64,000 nucleotides of DNA from Azospirillum agricola. Its GTDB lineage: Bacteria; Pseudomonadota; Alphaproteobacteria; Azospirillales; Azospirillaceae. Location of the stretch: positions 124,001-188,000 of the forward strand of contig NZ_JAGINM010000007.1 in the NCBI RefSeq assembly GCF_017876095.1, written 5' to 3'. This document shows positions 27,199 through 35,566 of the stretch, piece by piece; positions within the stretch are counted from its first letter, which is position 1, and each line of letters opens with the position of its first letter. A program made the position numbers and the translations under genes. The notes beneath the pieces were generated by a model that searched no databases, was not told where the DNA came from, and was given only the letters and a program-made list of their open reading frames with translations.

Positions 27199-27999
27199 AT
27201 GAGAGCGCTGCCCAATCCGCTGCTTCTGCACGATCTTCGCGTTCTCGGCTCGGGACCGTCCACCGTTGTGCTCTCGCATGGTTTCGGATGCAATCAACAG
27301 GTCTGGCGCCCCATAGCCGATGCGCTCGCCTCATCCTTCCGGGTTGTCCTGTTCGACCTGATGGGATGCAATCCGCGCAGTGCCGCCGTTTTCAACGCGG
27401 CCACGCACCGTCACCTCGACGCCTTCGCCATGGATCTGATCGCGCTGCTGGAGCATGCGGAAACCGGCCCCGTGACCTATGTCGGCCATTCGATGAGCGG
27501 CATGATCGGCCTCCTCGCCTCCATCCGGCGGCCCGAGCTGTTCCGCAAGCTCATCCTTGTCGCGCCATCCCCTTGCTATATGAACATCGGTTCCTACAAG
27601 GGGGGCTTCGAGAAAAGCGACCTGGAGCATATCTTCGACGCGGCGCGGGAGAATTACGCCGCGTGGGCCACGCGCTTTGCTCCCATAGCGGTCGGGAGAA
27701 CACCGTCGGCCGCCTTCACCGGCGAGTTCACGAAGGGCCTGCTGGCGATGAAGCCTGACATCGCCTTGTCCCTGCTGATCACGGTCTTCACATCGGACGT
27801 CCGTGACCAGTTGCCGTTGGCCACGACACCGACCGTGGTGATCCAGTCCACCAGGGATCCGGCCGTGCCGATGAGCGTGGCCGAATTCGTGCGCGCCGAA
27901 ATCCCCGTCTGCACGCTCGAACTGGCGGAAGCGGAGGGGCATCTGCCGCACCTCACCAATCCTGAACTGATCCTCGGCATCCTGAGGCGGCATCTGTGA
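27199..27999 (+). CDS. RsbQ/KAI2-like alpha/beta hydrolase
   Basis: This 266-residue cytosolic hydrolase belongs to the RsbQ / KAI2 / D14 branch. It has SHGFGCNQQVWRPIA near the start and the nucleophile motif GHSMSGMIG (Ser98). The acid is Asp220 (STRDPAVP) and the base is His248 (EGHLPHLTNP). Size and triad spacing match RsbQ. In Bacillus, RsbQ works with the PAS phosphatase RsbP in stress signalling; KAI2 and D14 are plant butenolide receptors. No RsbP-like partner is seen beside it. ATG 27199 follows a purine-rich stretch. The ligand is unknown. Confidence 0.88.
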   Translation: MRALPNPLLLHDLRVLGSGPSTVVLSHGFGCNQQVWRPIADALASSFRVVLFDLMGCNPRSAAVFNAATHRHLDAFAMDLIALLEHAETGPVTYVGHSMSGMIGLLASIRRPELFRKLILVAPSPCYMNIGSYKGGFEKSDLEHIFDAARENYAAWATRFAPIAVGRTPSAAFTGEFTKGLLAMKPDIALSLLITVFTSDVRDQLPLATTPTVVIQSTRDPAVPMSVAEFVRAEIPVCTLELAEAEGHLPHLTNPELILGILRRHL

Positions 28000-28568
28000 G
28001 ATTGCGCCCGCTTTCTGGACGGATTTGCGGTCGTATAAAAAACCAGGTCGGCAAGCGTCGCCGCCCGTAGAGTTTCCGAGGCGCGAATGCCCCGGAGGGT
28101 ATGATGGCTCGAACTCCGGCGGACTTTGGAAGCCCGGCGCCAAGCCCGGGCTTGCCGGACGCGCTTTCGACGCAATCAGCAAGACGCTCGTTATCCGACA
28201 GGAGTGACGGCGACGTGACCATTCCTCATATCGGCAGAAATCGCATTCTCATATTGCTATGGATTGGTGAATTTAAAAATTAAATTACTAAAAATTTCAT
28301 TTTGTCGCAGAATGATATTCTTCCATCCGGCGTTGAAGGCAGCTGATGTATCTAAATCGTCTGTATGCATATTGTTTTTTCGCGTTTCATGGGAATTCCA
28401 CGTCATGAAAGCGCGATGACCTCGCACGCAGGGGCAGGCTGACATGATCGGATAAGCTTGCTATCGTCGACCGGCGTGCGGCTCCGTGCCAAAGAAATCA
28501 AGCCCTCCCGTGCCTTGCCGGAATTTTCCGTCACCATCGCTCCTCTTCCATTAGACGCGTGATTCCCG
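28000..28568. other. Long intergenic region with AT-rich core
   Basis: No gene is supported. A hairpin at 28130-28153 (AAGCCCGG pairing with CCGGGCTT) may end the hydrolase transcript. The 28220-28400 stretch is AT-rich and probably holds the promoter of the following gene. Two short frames here have no motif. Confidence 0.5.
28130..28153 (+). terminator. Possible terminator hairpin after the hydrolase gene
   Basis: An 8-bp GC-rich stem with an 8-base loop lies 130 bases downstream of the hydrolase stop. It lacks a following T-run. Confidence 0.3.
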
Positions 28569-30800
28569 ATGGCCAACGTTTCAGAAGCATTGGCGCTGGC
28601 CGTGGATCACCACATGGCCGGCCGGTTGGCGGAAGCGGAAACGCTGTATGGACGGATCCTCGATGCGGTCCCGGATCAACCGCAGACGCTGCATCTTCTC
28701 GGGGTGCTTCTGGCCCAGACCGGACGGATTGAGACAGGGTTGTCGTGCGTTGAGGCCGCCATCGCCGTGGAGCCGGACGTTCCAGCGTTTCATCTGAATC
28801 GCGGTAAGATTTGTGATGCGCTCGGCCGATACGACGCTTCGCTGGACAGCTACCGCAACGCTTTGATCCGGCGGCCCGACTTGGCCGAGGCTTGGGAGCG
28901 GGCCGACCAAGCGCTTCGTCAACTGGCCGAGCGGGCTTTCGACTCGGCGGATTTTCCACGGGCCGCATCATACTACCGCCGTGTCCTGGCTCTTCGTCCG
29001 GGCGACCTCGTCGCGACCTTCGACCGGGCCATGGTTCTGAAGCATCTCAGGGACCTTGACGGAAGCGCCACGGCTCTTGGCCACGCGGTCCGGCTGAACC
29101 CCCGGTTGGAGCGTGCGCACCGTGAGCGGGCAGAGGTGCTGTCCACGCTCGGCCGCTGGTTGGAAAGCCTCGACTCCCGCCGCTCGATCCTGGCGTCCCG
29201 GCCGGATGATGCCGAAGCCTGGTGGGCTTTGGCCGTGTCCTTGCATCGTGCCGGTACGCCTCCCGCCGGTGCGGAGTGGCGCATCGAGGACGCCTACCGG
29301 CGGCTGCTCGCCCTTGAGCCGTCACACGCTGGAGGGTGGGGGAACCTGGGTCTCGCTTTGCAGGAGGCCGCGCAGGGCATGGCCGCCGTGGCGGTGGGCC
29401 GGCGGGCCGTCCGGGTGGCGGCGATGGACGAAGGAGCGGCGGTCAATCTCGCTTCGGCCCTTCACCGTGTCGAACGCTTCGCGGAGGCGGAAGCGGCTGG
29501 GCGGCGGGCGCTGACGTTGAATCCGGCTTCGCCGGAGGCGCTTCTCAATCGGGCGGTTGCCCTGGATGAGCGGCACATAGTGGAGGGCGCCGAGCAAACG
29601 CTGCTGCGGTTGCTGCGCCTTCGTCCTGACGAGGCGCCCGCCTTCGCTCAACTCGGTCGTCTTTGCGAACGGGCGGGGCGTACGGAAAGGGCGGAAGGGG
29701 CATTGTGGCGGGCGCTCGCCCTCCAACCCGCGGATGAGGAAAGCTGGGCTGCGCTGGGGCGGGTTCGCCTGCGGCGAAAGGGGGCGGTGGGTGCACTGGC
29801 CTCGGCGCGGCGGTCCCTGTGCCTGCAACCCGGATTACCGTCCGGGTTGCTCGTGGAAGGGGAGTCCCTGGAGTGCCTGGGAGCGGATGCCGAAGCGTTG
29901 GCGGTCTATGATCGGGTCATCGCGCTTTTTCCCGGCATCGGCACCGCTTTTACGCGTCGTGCTCTACAACGCCTTCGGCCGGTTGTGACGGCGCCCTCTC
30001 CGCGCGCCGCCTCGGGGCGCGGGCGTCTGGCGGGGTCCTCCCTCGGGCGGGCGGGGCGATTTGGGAACCAACTGCTTCAATACGGTGTCCTGCGCATCGC
30101 CGCGGAACGCAACGGGCTGGAACTTGAGGTGCCGGACTGGGTCGGACGGCCGCTGTATGGGTTGGACGATCCGCTTCCGGGAACGCCGCTGCCCATTCTC
30201 CATGAGGATGAGTTGGGCATCGCAGGTCTGCTGGCGGGCGACCGGCCGGCCCTCCGTGGCGGCCGGGACGTCGTCGGTTTCTTTTGTGGCGACATGACCC
30301 CCCTGGCGCCGCACCGCGACCGTTTCCGATCCCTGTTCTCGCTGGCGGACGGTGTGGCGGAACTGGCGGATCGCGCGGAGGCCGCGCTGCGGTCGCGGGG
30401 CCGAACCCTGGTGGCCATCCATCTGCGGCGCGGCGACTTCGGGAACGGGCGCTTCTGGACGGCGCCGGAAGCCTGGTACCTGGACTGGCTGGGGGCTGTG
30501 TGGCCGTGCCTCGACCGGCCGGTGCTCTACGTCGCGACCGACGATCCGGCGGTGATCCGGCGTTTTGCCGCCTACGCACCGCTGCATGCCGGTGATATCG
30601 CGGACCCTCTGCCGGGAGCCGAGTTCCTAATCGACCATCGAATGCTGTCCTCCGCCGATCTCCTGGCGGTGTCGAACAGTTCCTTCTCGGTCACCGCGGC
30701 GATGCTCAACGGACAGGCTGCGGCGATGCTGCGACCGGACCGCGGTGTCGGTGGGCTGCGCCCCTTCGATCCCTGGGCGGAGCCGGTGTTGCTGGACTGA
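28569..30800 (+). CDS. TPR-repeat protein with C-terminal fucosyltransferase-like domain
   Basis: This 743-residue protein combines two parts. Residues 1-470 hold about a dozen TPR-like helical repeats (for example AEAETLYGRILDAVPDQPQT, ALNPASPEALLNRAVALDE). Residues about 485-743 form a GT11/GT23-type glycosyltransferase domain: GRFGNQLLQYGVL (near 495), the sugar-nucleotide motif IHLRRGDF (near 617), and SADLLAVSNSSFSVTAAML. TPR-glycosyltransferase fusions often modify surface polysaccharide or proteins. Transfer of fucose or another deoxysugar is inferred from the motif class. It converges on the FkbM/glycosyltransferase pair with 4 bases between stops. No signal peptide is present. Confidence 0.82.
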   Translation: MANVSEALALAVDHHMAGRLAEAETLYGRILDAVPDQPQTLHLLGVLLAQTGRIETGLSCVEAAIAVEPDVPAFHLNRGKICDALGRYDASLDSYRNALIRRPDLAEAWERADQALRQLAERAFDSADFPRAASYYRRVLALRPGDLVATFDRAMVLKHLRDLDGSATALGHAVRLNPRLERAHRERAEVLSTLGRWLESLDSRRSILASRPDDAEAWWALAVSLHRAGTPPAGAEWRIEDAYRRLLALEPSHAGGWGNLGLALQEAAQGMAAVAVGRRAVRVAAMDEGAAVNLASALHRVERFAEAEAAGRRALTLNPASPEALLNRAVALDERHIVEGAEQTLLRLLRLRPDEAPAFAQLGRLCERAGRTERAEGALWRALALQPADEESWAALGRVRLRRKGAVGALASARRSLCLQPGLPSGLLVEGESLECLGADAEALAVYDRVIALFPGIGTAFTRRALQRLRPVVTAPSPRAASGRGRLAGSSLGRAGRFGNQLLQYGVLRIAAERNGLELEVPDWVGRPLYGLDDPLPGTPLPILHEDELGIAGLLAGDRPALRGGRDVVGFFCGDMTPLAPHRDRFRSLFSLADGVAELADRAEAALRSRGRTLVAIHLRRGDFGNGRFWTAPEAWYLDWLGAVWPCLDRPVLYVATDDPAVIRRFAAYAPLHAGDIADPLPGAEFLIDHRMLSSADLLAVSNSSFSVTAAMLNGQAAAMLRPDRGVGGLRPFDPWAEPVLLD

Positions 30801-30804
30801 CGGA

Positions 30805-31932
30805 TCAGCGCCGGACGTAGAAGGCGTCACCCCAACTGTGGTGATACGGGCTGATTTCCTCGACCCGTTCGAACCCGTGTGGGAACAGTCGGTCGTCGAG
30901 ATCGGCGATCAAGCCGCACCCCTCGTACAGTTCCTTGTAGTTGACCTCCGTCTGCACGGCGTCGAATCGGGGCAGAAGGGCGTCGCAGCCATCCAGCACC
31001 AACCGTTCCGCTCCCTGAACATCCATCGTCAGAACGTTGTAGTCTCCGATGTCGAGGCCGTTGTCGGTCAGGATCCGCGGCAGCGGAGCGGTTTCCACCT
31101 CGATGGTACCGGTCGGAACGATGTGCGGGTAGAGATCGAGATGCCCCTTCGGTCGCAGCAATGAGTTCGCCTGATCCCCGCTCATCCGGGAAAAGACGGC
31201 CCGGCCGCTGGTCTCGGCAACCGCGATGTTGAGGCAGATCACATCGGGGTTGCCGGCAAATCGCGGGGACAGCCGGGAGAAGGTATCGGGATCGGCCTCG
31301 ATGAACAGCACCCGACGACAACCGGCGGCGACGTAGCCGGGATATTCGTCGCCTTCGTGAGCGCCGACATGGATGGTGCCCCGCGGAACCACCCCATGGC
31401 GGCTGAAAAGCTCCCGATGGTCGAACATCGTCGTGTCGCGGCTGAACAATCTTTTCCAGTGGCGCGGCGCAACCGCCAGATGGGTGCAGGGCGGCCGGTC
31501 CGCCGGCGGAGCACGGAAGTGCTTCAGGTTGCGCTCGGCGAAACGAAACAGGGAGTAGCCGTTCCGTTGCAGCAGCGCGTAGAGCGCCGGCAGATCGTCT
31601 CCAGCCTCGTCCCCGTCGAACTGGATGAAATCGATCCGGCGCAGCCGCAGCAGTTCCGTTGCCCCTTCCAGAACGGCATGCGCCCTGCCGGTCCGGTGCA
31701 GGGTCAGCCAATCGATATGGCGGAGTCCGTGATCCGCCACCCAGCGGTCCAGCGAGGCGGGGGCTTCTCCGGCCAGCACCTGGTGTCCGGCTGCGTTCTC
31801 GCCATGCCATCCGTCGGCCTGCCGGCCCAGAGTCACCAGTTGGCAGGAGTTCGGCAGAAAACGCTTCTGCAGGAGTTGATCGGGCGGTTGGATCGTCATT
31901 TTCACGCTCTCGGGACAGGAGCAGGCGGTCAT
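30805..31932 (-). CDS. FkbM-family methyltransferase with an extra N-terminal half domain
   Basis: This is a 375-residue protein. Residues about 185-375 form a complete FkbM methyltransferase: SAM-binding IHVGAHEGDE, IEADPDTF, LTMDVQGAERLVLDG, and VQTEVNYKELYEG. Residues about 60-140 resemble only the C-terminal half of the same fold (WLTLHRTGRAHAVLEGATEL...IDFIQFD...RNGYSLF), with the acidic catalytic positions replaced. FkbM enzymes O-methylate sugars or polyketides. The start ATG overlaps the upstream stop as ATGA (31929-31932), so it is coupled to the exostosin-like gene and probably methylates the same glycan. Confidence 0.85.
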   Translation of the reverse strand: MTACSCPESVKMTIQPPDQLLQKRFLPNSCQLVTLGRQADGWHGENAAGHQVLAGEAPASLDRWVADHGLRHIDWLTLHRTGRAHAVLEGATELLRLRRIDFIQFDGDEAGDDLPALYALLQRNGYSLFRFAERNLKHFRAPPADRPPCTHLAVAPRHWKRLFSRDTTMFDHRELFSRHGVVPRGTIHVGAHEGDEYPGYVAAGCRRVLFIEADPDTFSRLSPRFAGNPDVICLNIAVAETSGRAVFSRMSGDQANSLLRPKGHLDLYPHIVPTGTIEVETAPLPRILTDNGLDIGDYNVLTMDVQGAERLVLDGCDALLPRFDAVQTEVNYKELYEGCGLIADLDDRLFPHGFERVEEISPYHHSWGDAFYVRR

Positions 31933-32786
31933 TCCATCCGGCTCGCATGGTGGTTCATCACTTGCTCGCGCCAATAGTGAGCGAAGAACAAGCCGGACCG
32001 TTCCGTAAAACAGCGTACCGCCTGCTCCCGCACCGTCCTGCCGGAGGATCCGATGCGGTTTGGGACGTCGGGCACTTCGGTCCAATCATCGACGATTTCA
32101 GCGCCGTAGCGGCGATAAAGCGGATCAAGGATCCCGCTACGCACGATGGGAACCGCACCGACGGAGAGAGCTTCCCACAGGCGGATCGTGTCTGGCCCGT
32201 TGCCACGCGGGCAGACCACGAATTTCGCCCGTCCCATCAAGGCCAGATAATCCGGGTAGCGCAGCCTCTCCCGAGACACGAAGGCACCTTTGATTGCAAG
32301 CTCCCGCCGTTCCGGGGCGGTATCGGCCATGGCGGTGATCAGGATATCGATCGGGCGCTCTTCCCAAGGCATGCCGCCAGCGGCGGCCAGGATGGTATCC
32401 TGATTTCCGTAATCCCTTTCCCTCTCGGTGAAGCCGCAAGGCAGTTGGAGCACCTTATCCGACCAGAGGGGCAGGTTTTGTCCGCTCCAGGAGATGATGC
32501 GTTCATCATCGAGCATGGATTCGAAATCGACGGGGGAGATGTCGCTGACTCCGGTCACCAGGGTGATCGGCACCTTCAGTTTGGGCAGAGCCTGACGGAA
32601 GAACGGGAGGGCATCCGTCTTGATGAAGACCAACTCGCCGGCTTGCACCAAGTCGAGATCGAGCCGGTCGTGACGATGCAACCGACTGACCCCAGCCTGC
32701 CGGTAATACTCCTCGCCGAGATCCAGTGCATGATCACAGAAGGCAGGTGGAGTGTTGTAACGGAACAAGCCAATGTCATCGGTCAT
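31929..32786 (-). CDS. Exostosin-like glycosyltransferase
   Basis: This 285-residue protein has no signal peptide. The clearest block is YPDYLALMGRAKFVVCPRGNGPDTIRLWEALSVG followed by AVPIV, which is the nucleotide-sugar-binding region of exostosin/GT47-like enzymes in bacteria. The N-terminal half is a less conserved Rossmann-like region with several DISP/DDERI elements. It is translationally coupled to the FkbM gene. The promoter probably lies in the AT-rich region above 32790. It likely adds a sugar to a surface polysaccharide; donor and acceptor are unknown. Confidence 0.75.
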   Translation of the reverse strand: MTDDIGLFRYNTPPAFCDHALDLGEEYYRQAGVSRLHRHDRLDLDLVQAGELVFIKTDALPFFRQALPKLKVPITLVTGVSDISPVDFESMLDDERIISWSGQNLPLWSDKVLQLPCGFTERERDYGNQDTILAAAGGMPWEERPIDILITAMADTAPERRELAIKGAFVSRERLRYPDYLALMGRAKFVVCPRGNGPDTIRLWEALSVGAVPIVRSGILDPLYRRYGAEIVDDWTEVPDVPNRIGSSGRTVREQAVRCFTERSGLFFAHYWREQVMNHHASRME

Positions 32787-33206
32787 CGCCGCCTCTCAAT
32801 TTCATTCCTGCCCAGCGTGGGTTTTTGCCATCATCCAAAAACCATAACGTACGTCAAGATAACAAAAATTCGCGTACTTACCGGATTGAGCCCCGTTAAG
32901 ATTCTCCAATGCTTCTTTTATTAATAAGCACTGTATCTTATAAGATATCCGATTATATTTTTATGGAAATCATAGAGTATTTTAAATAATTTCGTCATTT
33001 CTGGTCAAATTATGGAGAAATATTCGCATCATTGTCAGATGGGTGAATAAAAAAGGGCGAGAATGGCAATTGAGCGGCGGCGAAATCCGCAGCCGAAACT
33101 ACGACGTTTCCGCCGCTTGTATCCCTCACTCCCACTCGATTATCGAGACACTACTTGGAACGCCTAACAGAATTCCGCTTTCGCCATCGGTGCCCAATGG
33201 AACCGT

Positions 33207-33228
33207 GATCCCCGCGAAGGCGGGGATC
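33207..33228. repeat. REP-like palindrome, copy 1
   Basis: GATCCCCGC and GCGGGGATC form a perfect 9-bp stem around GAAG. Repeats of this ATCCCCGC-type palindrome are widespread between genes in proteobacteria. Confidence 0.7.
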
Positions 33229-33264
33229 CAGGCTTTTCCCATGGGTTCCGCTCGGAAAACTCTG

Positions 33265-33286
33265 CATCCCCGCCTTCGCGGGGATG
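33265..33286. repeat. REP-like palindrome, copy 2 (inverted)
   Basis: CATCCCCGC and GCGGGGATG form a 9-bp stem around CTTC. Its reverse complement matches copy 1 except at the outermost pair, so the two copies form an inverted doublet 36 bases apart. Confidence 0.7.
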
Positions 33287-33699
33287 ACGAGTCGAGAGAC
33301 GACTCAAGCTTCTGTTAGGCGCTCTTAGCATCTTGAAAGTGTTTGAGAATATGCAGAGGATAACCGGCATGCCCGACGCTTGGGCCGTCAAAAATCTACA
33401 CTTTTGATTTTGAAGGGAAAAACCTGGAGCAAATATTTTTCACGGCTCCAACAGCCATCGGGATCAATCGGGCAATCCTCCATGCCGGCCACGGCGGCGA
33501 GCACCACCGACGCCACGTCGAACAGTACCGTCAGCGAGGCTTGTCAGCCTTATGCCGTCGGAGCGCGCCTCCCTCGACCACGCCGCGACGTGGCTCGCGC
33601 GCAGCGGCGGAGGAAGGGTGAACTCCGGGTCGCCGGTCGTGAACCGGCACCGCGTGCCTGCCAGGACACCCGGCTGCGGCATCGGTGCCGGCCGGTCCG

Positions 33700-34215
33700 T
33701 CAGAACGGGATGGCGAGCGGACCGAAGACGCCGTCGGCGTTGATCAGTTCGACCTTCTTCCATCGGATGCGCAGCGAGCCGTTCTCCCGCGTCAGCGCGT
33801 GGGTGACCAGCCCGCCAAAGCTGCGCTGCGTCCCCAGCCGGTACTCCAGGACGATCAGGCTGGAGGTGTGGAGGTGCAGGGTGCGGGAGTCCTCCGTTTC
33901 CTCGTGGTCGGCGCGGACGTTCCCGACGATCCGCACGGTGCGGGACGGCGGATCCTGGACATGGATGTCCGGATGGCGCAGGCGCTGGATACGCCGTCGC
34001 ATCAGGGCACGGTCGTCGTAGAAGATCGACACCCGGGTCAGCGGATCCGTCTGTCCAGGCTCGGTCGGAACCCAGTAATACCCGTCCGCCGTGAACAGCT
34101 CCTCCCATTCCTCGAAGCGGCGTTCGTCGAGCAGGCGGGCCTCCCCGTAGAGGAAGGCCTCGACTTCCGCCAGAGTGGGCTTCGCCAGCGGGGCGGGGTG
34201 CAGGCTGTCCGGCAT
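33700..34215 (-). CDS. Aromatic-ring-hydroxylating dioxygenase, beta (small) subunit
   Basis: This 171-residue protein has the NTF2-like beta-subunit fold. It has EVEAFLYGEARLLDERRFEEWEELF at the start, DGYYWVPTEPGQTDP, YDDRALMRRRIQRL, and PSRTVRIVGNV. The subunit has a structural role in the alpha3beta3 oxygenase. The stop of the alpha gene overlaps its ATG as TGATG (34213-34217), and AGGAG lies 7 bases before the start. It is the last gene of the ABC-dioxygenase operon. No ferredoxin or reductase gene is next to it, so electron transfer partners must come from elsewhere. Confidence 0.92.
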   Translation of the reverse strand: MPDSLHPAPLAKPTLAEVEAFLYGEARLLDERRFEEWEELFTADGYYWVPTEPGQTDPLTRVSIFYDDRALMRRRIQRLRHPDIHVQDPPSRTVRIVGNVRADHEETEDSRTLHLHTSSLIVLEYRLGTQRSFGGLVTHALTRENGSLRIRWKKVELINADGVFGPLAIPF

Positions 34216-35546
34216 CACAGGGCTCCTTCCGACAGGTAGCGGGTCCAGGCGCGATACTGGTTGCGCATCGGCAACTCGCTCGTCCCGATGCCGGACCAGC
34301 TTCCATCCGCCTCCTCGACGTCCTTGTCGGCCCCGCGCGCCAGCACGAGCCAGTCGGCGCCGTCGGTCTCGATGCCGCTCTGGATGCGCTCGAACGCTTC
34401 CAGATCGTCGGTCTGGATCAGCGAGGCGGCGGCGTGGGTGACGTTCAGGTAGCGGATCACGTCGTGGTTGATCGGGTCCGGCACGCCCTTCAGCAGGATC
34501 GGGTAGACGTAGACCTCGGTCCGGTCCACCGCGACCGGGTTGATGACGCGGATGTGCTGGGCCGCCGACTGGAGGCAGAGGTTCGGGTAGACGATGGTGT
34601 TGTGCCAGTCGACGGTCAGGATCGCACGCGTCCGCTCCTCCCCGTGGCGGGCGATGAGGCGGCGCCGGTACTCCTCGAAGACGGGGCCGCCGCGCTCGCC
34701 GTTGAAGGGCATGGCGCCGCACAGGCTGTGGCCGAAGGGGAAGCCGCGCAGGGGAATTTTCTCGAACACCGCGTTCGGGCCGCCCGACTGGCCGCCGATC
34801 TGCGCGCCCTCCGTGTCGCCGCTGCGGCGTTGGAACTGGCGCCCGTCCTTCTCCACCGTCGAGGCGTGAGAGAAGAAGGGGTGGTACATGTCGTTCAGAT
34901 TCTCGATCTGATGCTTCCAGTTGCCGCGGAACTCGTATTTGTGGACGCCGCCGACGACGGCGATCTCCTCGTCGGGCGACAGGGCGATGATGTCGTCGAT
35001 GCTCTTGCGCACCGGGCCGAGGAAGGTGTCCAGGTCGGGACCGTCCGCCGCGCGGCTGGCGAAGACGAAGCCGCGGTAGCTGGCGACGCGCGGCAGCCGC
35101 ACCATGCCCAGGCTCGGGTCGCGCAGGTCGATGTCCGCCGCGTAGCCCTTGCGCTGCGGCACGCCGACCAGCGCGCCGTCCGTCGCGAAGGTCCAGCCAT
35201 GGTAGCAGCACTGGAAGCTGGCGGCGTTGCCCTTCGGCTCGTTGCAGACGACGGCGCCCCGGTGGCCGCAGCGGTTGTAGAGCACATGGACGGTGCCGTC
35301 CTTGTGACGGACGAGGACGACCGGCTGGGTGCCCAGCTTCAGGGTGACGAAGTCGCCGGGGTTGGGGATCTGCGACTCATGGCCGATGTAGAGCCACGCC
35401 TTGCCGAAGAGCTGCCTCTGTTCCAGCGCGAAGATCGCCGGATCCTGGTAGATGGAGCGGTGGACGCGGTCCTGGCGGACGAGGCTGGCGACGTCCGACG
35501 TCTGGAGCGGAGCCTGGGCCTGGGCGGTCGGGATGCCGATGGACAT
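34215..35546 (-). CDS. Rieske dioxygenase, alpha (catalytic) subunit
   Basis: This 443-residue subunit carries both redox centres. The Rieske [2Fe-2S] ligands are Cys93 and His95 (CGH) with Cys113 and His116 (CCYH). The mononuclear iron ligands include Asp219, His222 and His227 (NDMYHPFFSH). It hydroxylates an aromatic or related ring using O2 and electrons from an unidentified reductase. ATG 35546 has GGAGG about 8 bases upstream; a GTG at 35570 overlapping the previous stop is the alternative. Its place at the end of a NitT/TauT transporter operon suggests the imported compound is its substrate. Confidence 0.94.
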   Translation of the reverse strand: MSIGIPTAQAQAPLQTSDVASLVRQDRVHRSIYQDPAIFALEQRQLFGKAWLYIGHESQIPNPGDFVTLKLGTQPVVLVRHKDGTVHVLYNRCGHRGAVVCNEPKGNAASFQCCYHGWTFATDGALVGVPQRKGYAADIDLRDPSLGMVRLPRVASYRGFVFASRAADGPDLDTFLGPVRKSIDDIIALSPDEEIAVVGGVHKYEFRGNWKHQIENLNDMYHPFFSHASTVEKDGRQFQRRSGDTEGAQIGGQSGGPNAVFEKIPLRGFPFGHSLCGAMPFNGERGGPVFEEYRRRLIARHGEERTRAILTVDWHNTIVYPNLCLQSAAQHIRVINPVAVDRTEVYVYPILLKGVPDPINHDVIRYLNVTHAAASLIQTDDLEAFERIQSGIETDGADWLVLARGADKDVEEADGSWSGIGTSELPMRNQYRAWTRYLSEGAL

Positions 35547-35566
35547 GCTGGGTTCCTCCGGGGGCC

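Larger units (their letters stand above)
33158..33324. mobile_element. MITE-like element with nested palindromes
   Basis: Terminal inverted repeats of 15 bases with one mismatch bound the element: GAACGCCTAACAGAA (33158-33172) and its complement (33310-33324). The inner 12 bases match perfectly. The 167-bp element carries no gene. Inside are two inverted copies of a 22-base hairpin (33207-33228 and 33265-33286) and a third small stem (33289-33305, GAGTCG/CGACTC). A clear target duplication is not visible. It looks like a non-autonomous derivative of an insertion sequence whose ends resemble the TIR; the IS family is not determined. Confidence 0.6.
32787..33699. other. Gene-poor region with AT-rich promoter and a MITE-like element
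   Basis: Bases 32830-33040 are strongly AT-rich and should contain the promoter of the glycosyltransferase gene. The MITE-like element at 33158-33324 is listed separately. From 33325 to 33699 I find no supported gene. A minus-strand frame here gives a short hydrophobic piece (LTVLFDVASVVLAAVAG) without a start or family match. It may be a decayed fragment. Confidence 0.5.

Noticed and set aside
33158..33324. CRISPR-like repeat
   Set aside because: Only two inverted palindromes, no regular spacers and no cas genes; fits a MITE/REP element better.
33380..34021. Plus-strand frame opposite the Rieske beta subunit
   Set aside because: Arg-rich shadow; the beta-subunit frame on the other strand is fully supported.
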